Below are positions 30,315 to 37,453 of a DNA stretch of 46,919 nt, piece by piece. The DNA is from a virus. The notes under the pieces were generated by a model. It was not told the DNA's origin, did no database searches, and saw nothing but the letters and a program-made list of their open reading frames with translations. Both the position numbers and the translations under genes were made by a program. Each line of letters opens with the position of its first letter. Position 1 is the first letter of the stretch. The DNA lies in the IMG/VR virus record IMGVR_UViG_3300028735_000001, positions 1-46,919 of that record; one strand, given 5' to 3'.

Positions 30315-30637
30315 CGACTCCGGGTTGCGCCACTTGCCCTGTCGTGCCGGTCTCCGGCCTGGGCGACTGGTCACAGACTTTCCAGGACATGCTTACGAGC
30401 TGGTCGAAAGCCGGTCAGCAGATCCTGCTCAATCTCAACCAGCCGAAAGTGTACGAGTCTACGCCGACAGGTACGACAGTGTACTCCTCTGGAACCGGCG
30501 GGGCTTTGGGTCCGGTAGGCTCGCAGCGCACCGTGACCCCGGCGGAAAACGTGGTCGGGCAAATCTCCACCACGACACTCCTGGTGGTTGGCGGAATCGT
30601 CATCGTCGCAATGATGATGTTCAGAAAGGAAGAATGA
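30305..30637 (+). CDS. Small virion-type protein with C-terminal membrane anchor
   Basis: 110 residues, ATG at 30305 overlapping the upstream gene by ten bases. The N-terminus has cysteines (PGCATCP), the middle is Thr/Ser/Gly-rich, and residues ~88-105 are a membrane helix (TTTLLVVGGIVIVAMMMF) ending in RKEE. Same design as at least eight neighbours: soluble N-part, C-terminal span, short charged tail. Likely a component of a virion membrane. Confidence 0.5.
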   Translation: MQVATPGCATCPVVPVSGLGDWSQTFQDMLTSWSKAGQQILLNLNQPKVYESTPTGTTVYSSGTGGALGPVGSQRTVTPAENVVGQISTTTLLVVGGIVIVAMMMFRKEE

Positions 30638-30978
30638 GAATGCCACTGAGAGTAAAGAACATCGAACGGGGATTCCAGGATTCGCAAGGGAGATTCCATC
30701 CGATCCGTGCATCGAGCGACTATGACCCCATCCGGGCAGGTGACAATCTGCCTGAGGAACTAAAGACGAAGTTTTCCCGATCCGGCAGGAAGAAGACAGC
30801 CAAGAAAGCTGCGAAGAAAGCTGGGAAGAAAGCCTCGAAGAAGAAAGTGGTCGCTCGCGGTGCGGCCAAATTGGCTCAGCGGAAGCAGAGGAGGCGGAAT
30901 CCGATCCCTGTCGACCGTTACATCAAGGCCAAGGTCAAACGCACCCGTAGCGGTGACATCAAGATCATGATCAGCTGA
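30634..30978 (+). CDS. Lys-rich DNA-condensing-type protein
   Basis: 114 residues; ATG 30634 overlaps the previous stop, behind AAAGGAAG. Residues ~45-75 repeat KKxAKKA units (TAKKAAKKAGKKASKKK), as in histone H1-like and phage core proteins, followed by KQRRRNPIPVDRY, one copy of the RRNP motif shared with other virion genes. Predicted to neutralise packaged DNA. The N-terminal 40 residues (VKNIERGFQDSQGRFHPIRA) are a small separate domain. Confidence 0.6.
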   Translation: MRMPLRVKNIERGFQDSQGRFHPIRASSDYDPIRAGDNLPEELKTKFSRSGRKKTAKKAAKKAGKKASKKKVVARGAAKLAQRKQRRRNPIPVDRYIKAKVKRTRSGDIKIMIS

Positions 30979-30980
30979 CA

Positions 30981-31835
30981 ATGACGCTGACTAATCCAGT
31001 TCTGGTTCCTCAAGCTCCTCCGGCTCCGCTGCGCTACACGAAGCCGGGGCGGGATCCCCGCTCCGGCTCTGTGCGGCGCGGCGTAGGGCAGTACACTCCG
31101 GACATAAATGATGTGGTCCTGCCGGAGGAGTATGGAGGATCCGGCATCAGTTGGAGTGGAGCAGCGACCAGTTACGGCACAGGCGTCGCCACTGCGGCTG
31201 CCTCCGGGCAGAACGTAGGGCAAGCTGCCGTTCTCGGAGGCGTGGCGACTGCGGGCCAGATCATGTCGGGCTTGACCGCTGCGGCCTGGGCCGTGCCTGT
31301 GATTGGCGCAGCGGTTGCCGGCGTCACGTTCTGGCTGTCTTCGATCTTCAGGCGGAACGCACAGAAGACAGCGGCCACTCAGATCGTGAATCAGATCGAG
31401 CCGAAACTGAAAGAGAACCTGAACGCCTATTTCTCCGGGCCGCGCACGAGGGAGAGCCAAGCGCAGGCACTGCACAACTTCGATGCGGCGTGGGAGGCGA
31501 TGAGGCAGGCCTGTGCGAACTCGCAGCTGGGCGACGCTGGCCGCCGCTGCATCTCGGACCGGGACCGCGGCGCCTGCGTGTGGAAGGCGAGCTGTTCGCG
31601 CCGCATCGACGGCGTCTGCGTGGATTACGAACTGGATCCGGCGGGCGAGTGCTGGAACTGGTTTGTCGGCTACCGCGATCCGATTGAGAAGGATCCGATG
31701 CCAACGATGCTGGCGCAAGGCCGCAGCGCGTTGCCGGGCGTTGCGGATTCCCTGGCGTCTGGCGGCAGCCCGCTGCTGCTGCTGGCAGGCGCGGGACTGA
31801 TCCTGTACTCGCTGCTGTCATCGAAAGGAGACTGA
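30981..31835 (+). CDS. Virion membrane protein with internal glycine/alanine-rich helix
   Basis: 284 residues. Basic, Pro-rich N-terminus; residues ~60-125 are Ala/Gly-rich with a membrane-active stretch (AAWAVPVIGAAVAGVTFWLS); then RNAQKTAATQIVNQIEPKLK and a Cys-rich region (CISDRDRGACVWKASCSRRI) that may form disulfides; a C-terminal span (LLLLAGAGLILYSLL). The Gly/Ala helical region resembles DNA-delivery proteins that insert into membranes. Located among single-span virion proteins; delivery or vertex role is inference. Confidence 0.5.
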   Translation: MTLTNPVLVPQAPPAPLRYTKPGRDPRSGSVRRGVGQYTPDINDVVLPEEYGGSGISWSGAATSYGTGVATAAASGQNVGQAAVLGGVATAGQIMSGLTAAAWAVPVIGAAVAGVTFWLSSIFRRNAQKTAATQIVNQIEPKLKENLNAYFSGPRTRESQAQALHNFDAAWEAMRQACANSQLGDAGRRCISDRDRGACVWKASCSRRIDGVCVDYELDPAGECWNWFVGYRDPIEKDPMPTMLAQGRSALPGVADSLASGGSPLLLLAGAGLILYSLLSSKGD

Positions 31836-31837
31836 CC

Positions 31838-32125
31838 TTGGCGATGATTCATCTCGGCTCCACGGATTGCCAATGCATCTCGCCGCCCTGCCCCTGCGAC
31901 ATGAAGCTCGTCTACGACCCCGGTCAGTGCCCGCTGGGGACGAAAGCGGAGATCTACCGCCCGGAATCCGCACCGGGCGTGGCAACGGCTGCAGTGGTGC
32001 AGTATCGGTGCATTCCGACATCGCCCGTGCTGGCGGGATTCGGAATCACGCCGCAATGGCTTCTCATTGGCGGCCTGGCATTGGCCGCGATCTGGTTTCT
32101 CAGCAGCGGAAAGGAGGACAATTAG
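31838..32125 (+). CDS. LG-[AS] / DPxxCxxGT family membrane protein (copy 1)
   Basis: 95 residues. The TTG at 31838 is well spaced from AAAGGAG (31824-31830); ATG 31844 is further away. N-terminal MIHLGSTDCQC, then VYDPGQCPLGTKAEIYRP, a Cys before the span, and a C-terminal helix WLLIGGLALAAIWFLSSGKE. The order LG[AS], DPxxCPxGT, C-terminal span recurs in 32128, 35342 and 35925. Probably a virion membrane protein with its Cys-containing head outside the membrane. Confidence 0.55.
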   Translation: MAMIHLGSTDCQCISPPCPCDMKLVYDPGQCPLGTKAEIYRPESAPGVATAAVVQYRCIPTSPVLAGFGITPQWLLIGGLALAAIWFLSSGKEDN

Positions 32126-32127
32126 CC

Positions 32128-32481
32128 ATGCCCATAGTGCGGTTGGGAGCTACAAGTGAGGATGCTAATTCCAAAAACTTCAACGGCATAGTCACAGATC
32201 CCGGCCAGTGCCCTGCTGGCACTGTGGCAAATGCATTCAGAACGGCGGACTTGCCCAGCAGCAGGCGGGACGATCTCTCTCAACTGTTCGGCCCGGATCT
32301 GCCTGAGGTTCTGTACACATGCAACTTGCCTGAGCACGCTCCCACGGGTCCGGTCATCGACACTATTCAATCTGGCAACGGTGGCAGCCAGATTGCATCC
32401 AGTCCGCTTCCGCGGTGGCTTCTCCTCGGCGGTTTGATAGTGGCTGCGCTTTGGTTCTTCAGCAGCGGAAAGGGGAATTGA
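32128..32481 (+). CDS. LG-[AS] / DPxxCxxGT family membrane protein (copy 2)
   Basis: 117 residues from ATG 32128; AAAGGAGG lies ten or more bases upstream. Starts MPIVRLGATSEDANS, has VTDPGQCPAGTVANAFRT and ends in PRWLLLGGLIVAALWFFSSG plus KGN. The last 25 residues closely match copy 1 (GGL...AA.WF.SSGK), so the two genes are a tandem duplication that diverged mostly in the middle. Stop overlaps the next start. Confidence 0.55.
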   Translation: MPIVRLGATSEDANSKNFNGIVTDPGQCPAGTVANAFRTADLPSSRRDDLSQLFGPDLPEVLYTCNLPEHAPTGPVIDTIQSGNGGSQIASSPLPRWLLLGGLIVAALWFFSSGKGN

Positions 32482-34118
32482 TGCAGCTGCCAGTGCAAGG
32501 AAAATTCGACGAATCCCCAGGCTGGGCGCTGCGTCCGGCGTGGGGACAGCAGTACGGGCGCAGCAGCACCGGAGGCGGGCGGCCAGAATGGGGCCAACAG
32601 TATGGCCGCAGCCAGACTGCTGCTTCCCTGCGTCTGGCATGGGGACAGCAGTATGGCCGCAGCCAGACTGCGGCTGCGCTGCGGCCTGACAGCCCGTGGT
32701 CCAGGCAGAACCGCAATTCGCAGTGGGGCCGCCAGCGGATGCCCGAGGTGCGCAGATACCTGCGCGGGCTGGGCGGCGCGATCCCGGCAATTATGTCGGA
32801 GCCGGATTACGCGCAGGCCGCATCGGATCCGCAGTACTACTTCCAGGTTCTCTTTCCACGCTACAGCAATCAATACTGGCAGCAGTCGAAAGACTTCGCC
32901 GACGCGGTTATCGCCGATCTCCAGTCGAGAGGCTATGAACTGCGGAATCTGACTCTGGCCTGCGGTTCGCCGGACTGTTTCCCGGCCATGTACTCGTTCG
33001 TGATGGCCAAGGACGGACGATCCATGGATGCGAGCGCCGGGAATCCAATCCGGTTCAACAGTCCCAGAGAAGAGGCGGATTTCCTGGACGCAGCATTCGG
33101 CGGCAGCAGCAGCAGCCCCTATTGGAGCGGCGGTCCGGCGTCGACGTCTGACACGGATATTGGAGCGCTCATCGCCAATACGACTATCACAAGCGTGGTT
33201 GCCGGGGATCCAATATCTCCACAGAGTTGCGGGGCGCTGGTCGTCACTGCCAGCGGACCGCTCAAGGTGATCGGGGGGATGCTGCGGGGTGCGATGATCG
33301 GCTTCCGCTTTACGCATCTGGAGAGCGGAACAAGCTACCCGGCAAACGGAGAGATCTCCTGGGGAGGAAATCTTGCCAGCAGCCAAAGCTCCATCAACCC
33401 CCCGTCCTTTGCCACAGAGTCGTTCATCCTGACGCCGTTAACGAATCCCGGAAACTACAAGGTGGAGGTTTACGCCGGGTATCCGCCGCAAGTTCCCGGC
33501 CAGCTCAAAGGCACCTATTACCTCAGCGTGCCGCAGAGCAAGTGCATCACCAGCTACTATCCGTCGTCAAATCAGACGGCCAACACCGCATCTGCCACGG
33601 CCAACACCGCCGCTACCACGACCACCTACCGCCGCGACGTGCAACTGCTCGCGCCGGACGGCTACCGCGCCGGCGGGAGATTCACGCTGAAGGTTTGGGG
33701 TCCCCCGAACCAGACAGTGGAAATCGCTGCGTGGCAGAACTCGCTCAGCCACGGGCGCACGGCGTACGGAACTACGGATTCCTCCGGCTACTTCGAAATC
33801 AGCGGCGTCTGGGCGCCGGAGCACGCAGGCCGCTGGCAGGAGGACATCTATGTCGGAGGCGAGATCGTCGGCAGGCTGAGCTTCGAGATCACTGCGCCGC
33901 AGCAGACGCAACCGCCGGCGGACACGGTGGTGATCCTGCCTCCGGCGAACCAGCCGCCGCAGCCGGGATCGGGATCCTCTGTCGAAATTCCGTCTGACGG
34001 AACAGGCAATGGAAACGGAGATGCGGCGCCGTCGAGGCAAGCTGGATTCTCCATCTCGCCGACAGTGCTTCTTGTCGGTGCGGCGGCGCTGTTGTTCCTT
34101 TTGGGAGGCAAGAAATGA
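32481..34118 (+). CDS. Large membrane-anchored surface protein with WGQQYGRS repeats
   Basis: 545 residues, ATG at 32481 behind AAAGGGG. Three copies of WGQQYGRS at residues ~21-70 (units of 16-19 residues), a region ~85-190 of mixed fold, then two beta-sandwich-type stretches (~225-370 with NPGNYKVEVYAGYPPQVPGQ, ~380-480 with PDGYRAGGRFTLKVWGPPNQ and SSGYFEISGVWAPEHAGRW, which reads as an Ig-like domain). A Pro-rich linker leads to a C-terminal span (PTVLLVGAAALLFLLGGKK). Likely a spike or surface protein of the virion membrane. Confidence 0.55.
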   Translation: MQLPVQGKFDESPGWALRPAWGQQYGRSSTGGGRPEWGQQYGRSQTAASLRLAWGQQYGRSQTAAALRPDSPWSRQNRNSQWGRQRMPEVRRYLRGLGGAIPAIMSEPDYAQAASDPQYYFQVLFPRYSNQYWQQSKDFADAVIADLQSRGYELRNLTLACGSPDCFPAMYSFVMAKDGRSMDASAGNPIRFNSPREEADFLDAAFGGSSSSPYWSGGPASTSDTDIGALIANTTITSVVAGDPISPQSCGALVVTASGPLKVIGGMLRGAMIGFRFTHLESGTSYPANGEISWGGNLASSQSSINPPSFATESFILTPLTNPGNYKVEVYAGYPPQVPGQLKGTYYLSVPQSKCITSYYPSSNQTANTASATANTAATTTTYRRDVQLLAPDGYRAGGRFTLKVWGPPNQTVEIAAWQNSLSHGRTAYGTTDSSGYFEISGVWAPEHAGRWQEDIYVGGEIVGRLSFEITAPQQTQPPADTVVILPPANQPPQPGSGSSVEIPSDGTGNGNGDAAPSRQAGFSISPTVLLVGAAALLFLLGGKK

Positions 34119-34297
34119 CAGTGCAGCCCGCAGGAATTTCACAGACTGGATCGATTGTGCAGCCGTCCGGGCAGCAAGACTTGGCAACGGTCTACGCCCA
34201 ATTGTTTGTGCTGGGATTCATCGCCTGGATCTTCTGGAGCGTGTTTGTTAAAGAAGACAAGCCGCAATCGTTTTCCGGATCCGGAAAGGAGAGGTGA
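34115..34297 (+). CDS. 60-residue single-span membrane protein
   Basis: ATG at 34115 overlaps the previous stop. Short polar N-terminus, hydrophobic helix ~27-45 (YAQLFVLGFIAWIFWSVFV), then KEDKPQSFSGSGKER. Same topology as the neighbours; no family. Confidence 0.5.
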   Translation: MTVQPAGISQTGSIVQPSGQQDLATVYAQLFVLGFIAWIFWSVFVKEDKPQSFSGSGKER

Positions 34298-34791
34298 TGG
34301 AAGAAGAAAATATCGACTGGATGAAATACATCCTCATCGGACTGGGTGCGCTGCTTGTGTTCCAGTGGCTGCGCGGGCAGTACAGAATGTCATCCGAACT
34401 GGTTGTCGGAGGGCAGCCCCTGCAGCCACAGCAGCCGCAGCAGCCGCAGCAGCCGCAGAGCACATCGTCAATGCCGATGCCGGAGAGTACCGGCACTGCT
34501 CCTCCGGACGACGTGCTCAAGCAGGCAGCGCTCGATCCGGCGAAGGCGTCGCTCACCGGGGATTGGCGCTACAGCTGGCACGCCTGGAACTACTACCGGG
34601 CGCAGGCGGCCATCGAAGCGGGCCTGTGCTCGCCTCCGTGCTCGGAGTACGCGCCAGTGCTTGGCGAACGCTTCGGGCTGACCGACTCGCAGGGCCTGAC
34701 GGCGAGCGAGTACCACGCATATCTGGCGCAGATCGGCATGGGCCGCCTGTTCTGGGGCCGTAACGCCGTGCAGAGCAGCTGGAGGATGTGA
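34297..34791 (+). CDS. Virion-type protein with N-terminal membrane anchor and PQQ linker
   Basis: 164 residues from ATG 34297 (GTG 34294 possible), behind AAAGGAGAGG. Here the span is N-terminal (YILIGLGALLVFQWL), followed by a linker of QQP repeats and a C-terminal domain (~85-164) with WRYSWHAWNYYRAQAAIEAG and ASEYHAYLAQIGMG, which is helical and aromatic-rich. Inverse topology to most neighbours. No known family. Confidence 0.5.
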   Translation: MEEENIDWMKYILIGLGALLVFQWLRGQYRMSSELVVGGQPLQPQQPQQPQQPQSTSSMPMPESTGTAPPDDVLKQAALDPAKASLTGDWRYSWHAWNYYRAQAAIEAGLCSPPCSEYAPVLGERFGLTDSQGLTASEYHAYLAQIGMGRLFWGRNAVQSSWRM

Positions 34792-34794
34792 GCG

Positions 34795-34974
34795 ATGATG
34801 TGCTCCATGGAACCGGGATTTATCAGCAGCACCCTGGACTGGGACGCTTACCTGCAAACCCCGCAAGGGCCGCAGGGGGCTGAGCAGACGGAGTGGAAAA
34901 TCCCGGCCTGGATCTGGATCGCCGGCGCATTGGCATTGATGCTTGCGCTCAGGAGCGGGGAGGAACAGCGATGA
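34795..34974 (+). CDS. 59-residue single-span membrane protein
   Basis: ATG at 34795 (or 34798) behind GGAGGATG; ends at a TGA overlapping the next ATG. Reads MMCSMEPGFISSTLDWDAYL, a Gln/Gly-rich stretch, then a membrane helix KIPAWIWIAGALALMLAL and RSGEEQR. It fills the otherwise empty gap between two virion genes and has the same design as they do. Confidence 0.5.
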   Translation: MMCSMEPGFISSTLDWDAYLQTPQGPQGAEQTEWKIPAWIWIAGALALMLALRSGEEQR

Positions 34975-35333
34975 TGTTGCGGCTTGGCGCCTACGACCCC
35001 AACGAGGAAATGCTGGACGTCTACTACTCCTCCGGAGCGGACGTCACGGATCCCAACGAGGAAATGCTGAACTCCTACTACTCCTCCGGAGCGGGCGTCA
35101 CGAATCCCGACTCCGTTCCATCCGGCGGATCCTTCAATACGATCTCAATTCCCGGAACAGTGCAGCCGCAGCAGCAGCCGGCGCAGCAACCGTCCGGGAA
35201 CTCAGGTGCTCCGTCTGTGGACTCAGGCGCGGTGTACCGGGTCACGACTACGGCGAAAATGCCTCCGGATCTCCCTTGGGGTCTTTTGATCTTGGGCGCC
35301 GTGGCGCTGGTGATGCTTGTCAGAAACAATTAG
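34971..35333 (+). CDS. LG-A family membrane protein with tandem 18-residue duplication
   Basis: 120 residues, ATG 34971 overlapping the previous stop, behind GGGGAGGAA. N-terminus MMLRLGAYDPN belongs to the LG-[AS] group. Two 18-residue units follow (DPNEEMLDVYYSSGADVT and DPNEEMLNSYYSSGAGVT) encoded by a 54-base tandem repeat (34995-35048, 35049-35102). A Gln/Pro/Ser linker precedes a C-terminal span (PWGLLILGAVALVMLVRNN). Unknown virion membrane role. Confidence 0.5.
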   Translation: MMLRLGAYDPNEEMLDVYYSSGADVTDPNEEMLNSYYSSGAGVTNPDSVPSGGSFNTISIPGTVQPQQQPAQQPSGNSGAPSVDSGAVYRVTTTAKMPPDLPWGLLILGAVALVMLVRNN

Positions 35334-35341
35334 AGGATTTT

Positions 35342-35629
35342 ATGTTTGTGAATCTGGGCAGCACGGAATCAACGACGATTTCCAGCCAGGGCGGATTCCT
35401 CGTGGCGAACGCAACTGGCGCCGCTGCTGCGGACTGCTCGGATGTCCGCAACTGGAGGACCGCCGTGATCAACGGAAAATGCGTGCAGGTCTGCGGATCG
35501 GATCTGTCTACGGCGATTGAACTGGATCCTGCATCCTGTCGGCAGGGAACGATTCTCGGCATGGATGCCAAGACTGTTCTGCTCGCCGCCGCAGGAGGGA
35601 TTCTGCTGCTGGTTCTGGTGAAATCATGA
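35342..35629 (+). CDS. LG-[AS] / DPxxCxxGT family membrane protein (copy 3)
   Basis: 95 residues, ATG at 35342 after AGAGGA. Starts MFVNLGSTESTTISSQ, has NGKCVQVCGSD, then ELDPASCRQGTILGMDAK with the DPxxCxxGT motif just before the span, and ends in a helix (TVLLAAAGGILLLVLVKS). The motif lies closer to the membrane than in copies 1 and 2. Confidence 0.5.
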   Translation: MFVNLGSTESTTISSQGGFLVANATGAAAADCSDVRNWRTAVINGKCVQVCGSDLSTAIELDPASCRQGTILGMDAKTVLLAAAGGILLLVLVKS

Positions 35630-35928
35630 GGGACACGACCGGTCGTCTCGACATCCTGGCTTTCGGCATCCTCGAGCGCATCGTGCAGCGGGATCCGGTG
35701 GCAAGCGCAGTGTTCCGCCTGCTGGAGCCTCAGATCCGGGACACGCTGCGAGTGCTGGACGTGCCCTTGGTCCGCGCAGCAGTGAAGCAGGAAGCGGCTA
35801 AAGCGAAAGCGGAGAGCCGGCAGAAGGTGTCGCCGCCCCGGCGGAAGAGGAAGCAGATTCCGGCTGCGGTGACCGTGACCGGACCGGATGGCAGAGCCGA
35901 AGTCGTGGAAGCGGAGTGGGTCTCATGA
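35626..35928 (+). CDS. Small soluble protein with basic middle
   Basis: 100 residues, start overlapping the previous stop. N-terminal helices (LDILAFGILERIVQRDPVAS), a basic patch (SPPRRKRKQIP) and an acidic end (GRAEVVEAEWVS). No membrane span, unlike its neighbours. The VTVTGPDGRAEVVEAEW end resembles C-terminal tails of other small phage proteins. Function unknown; an adaptor between DNA and membrane is possible. Confidence 0.45.
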   Translation: MRDTTGRLDILAFGILERIVQRDPVASAVFRLLEPQIRDTLRVLDVPLVRAAVKQEAAKAKAESRQKVSPPRRKRKQIPAAVTVTGPDGRAEVVEAEWVS

Positions 35929-36371
35929 TGGTGCGTCTCGGAGCAGTTTCGGTAGCCGTGGTTGACAATCCGAACAAGTGCCCGGCGGGCACCTATCCGT
36001 CCACTGTCGCCGTCGCCACCGGAGCGTCCACGCCCCGCTATGAGTGCCTGTCTGGCGAGCCGTGGTACTGCGAGTGGTTCGGCATCGGTTGCAAGGGCGT
36101 TCCCACTGTGGCTCCCGCCGCGCCGCAGACGGAGCAGCAGATGCGGGATCCGGAGCAATGGACGCCGGAGACGAGCGTGGATGCGTCCAAGCAGGCCCAA
36201 GACGCAGTAACCGCCCAATGGCTCGCCAACACGGAAGGCGTCGCCCAGTTCCCGTCCTGGCTGTCGGAAACCGGAAACGATGTGAAGGACGCGTTGACGG
36301 CGCCGAGCTTGTGGTTCGTCGTGGGGGCCGCTGCAGTGGTGGCTGTGATCATTCTGGCAAAGAGGGTTTGA
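35925..36371 (+). CDS. LG-[AS] / NPxxCPxGT family membrane protein (copy 4)
   Basis: 148 residues from ATG 35925 overlapping the previous stop. N-terminus MMVRLGAVSVAV, then VDNPNKCPAGTYPSTV, a Cys/Trp-rich section (GEPWYCEWFGIGCKG), a helical polar middle, and a C-terminal span (LWFVVGAAAVVAVIILAKRV). It is the longest of the four motif-bearing paralogues. Confidence 0.55.
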   Translation: MMVRLGAVSVAVVDNPNKCPAGTYPSTVAVATGASTPRYECLSGEPWYCEWFGIGCKGVPTVAPAAPQTEQQMRDPEQWTPETSVDASKQAQDAVTAQWLANTEGVAQFPSWLSETGNDVKDALTAPSLWFVVGAAAVVAVIILAKRV

Positions 36372-36373
36372 CT

Positions 36374-36862
36374 ATGCCTTTCATCAACGTTCATCCAGCG
36401 CCCGGTCTGGGGGAAATGCTGCCGGGATGGTATGTGGTTCCCAACAATCCGTTCCAGCCCCGCAAGCCTGTGGCGATTGGCAAAGGCATGGGGCTGATGC
36501 TGCCTGCGTCGACGCCGATTCCGCAGAATCCCCTGATCGACACGCTGAAAACCGTGGGGATGCCTGCGGGGCAGACAGGCAAAGTTGGCGTGATCAACGG
36601 GCTGGGAGTGATCGATCTGGAGCAGTATGCAGGGAAGCTCGATCCGCGCAGCTGGAGCATGAACACCTGGCTGATCGTCGGCGGCGCTTTGCTGCTCGTC
36701 CTGTTGATGACTCGCAAGGGCGCCAGCCGCTACGAGTACAAGGCGGCGAAAGCAGAGGCGAAGGCGCAATACTACTCGGCGCTCGCCGCCGCCAAGAAGA
36801 AGCATCCAACCTTCATCGGAGCTGTTTACCAGCGCTACCAACCGAAGGTGTTCCCGTCGTAG
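36374..36862 (+). CDS. Virion-type protein with central membrane span
   Basis: 162 residues. N-terminal ~90 residues are Pro/Gly-rich (NPFQPRKPVAIGKGMGLMLP), the span is ~97-113 (NTWLIVGGALLLVLLMT), and a basic helical tail follows (KAEAKAQYYSALAAAKKKHP). The tail could contact DNA inside the membrane while the N-part faces the capsid; this is inference. Confidence 0.45.
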   Translation: MPFINVHPAPGLGEMLPGWYVVPNNPFQPRKPVAIGKGMGLMLPASTPIPQNPLIDTLKTVGMPAGQTGKVGVINGLGVIDLEQYAGKLDPRSWSMNTWLIVGGALLLVLLMTRKGASRYEYKAAKAEAKAQYYSALAAAKKKHPTFIGAVYQRYQPKVFPS

Positions 36863-36871
36863 GAGACGAAC

Positions 36872-37453
36872 ATGAGCAGACGAACTGGTGGACTCGTGAT
36901 GGTCACTCCGGAGCGCGTCAGGCGCTTCAACCGGAGCTGGCCTGGATCGAAACTGGATCCTGATCTCTACTACTACTTCGATTTCAACAGCGAAGGAACG
37001 CTGGTGGACGTATGGGCGCAGAGGACTCCCGGATCGAAACGAAGGATCGACACAGAGCCTTACGACGGGCCGGAACTCGTCGCGCTTGCCGAAGACGCGT
37101 ACAACCTGCTCAGAACCCGGAAGTACAATCCGGCCCACGGCGACTACTACCTGGCCGACAGCCGCACGCGCACGCTGAAGCGAGTGCCTGGAGACGAGAT
37201 CGGGGACTGGATAAGGCTGCAGAGTTCGACGCGCCGTCTGATCCGCGCGGGGAGCAATGATTTCTGGCGTCTGGTGAATTCCGGCTGGCGCATTGTGAAC
37301 CCCTACCTGGGGTTCAAGCGGCTGGTCAAGGAACTCGAAGATCGCGGCGCAGAGTCGCCGCGCGCTCTCGCCGCATGGATCGGAAGGCGCAAGTATGGAG
37401 CCAAGCGGTTCCAGAAGATGGCGCAAGAGGCGAGGCGGGGCAAGCGGCGATGA
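36872..37453 (+). CDS. Soluble phage protein with ALAAWIGRRKYG C-terminal module
   Basis: 193 residues, ATG 36872 after TAGGAG. N-terminal region (RVRRFNRSWPGSKLDPDLYY) and middle are unrecognised. The C-terminal ~45 residues end in SPRALAAWIGRRKYGAKRFQ, a basic helical module I have seen at the end of several uncharacterised phage proteins. It shares the basic, NP-containing style of its neighbours (RKYNPAHGD). Overlaps the next gene by four bases. Confidence 0.5.
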   Translation: MSRRTGGLVMVTPERVRRFNRSWPGSKLDPDLYYYFDFNSEGTLVDVWAQRTPGSKRRIDTEPYDGPELVALAEDAYNLLRTRKYNPAHGDYYLADSRTRTLKRVPGDEIGDWIRLQSSTRRLIRAGSNDFWRLVNSGWRIVNPYLGFKRLVKELEDRGAESPRALAAWIGRRKYGAKRFQKMAQEARRGKRR

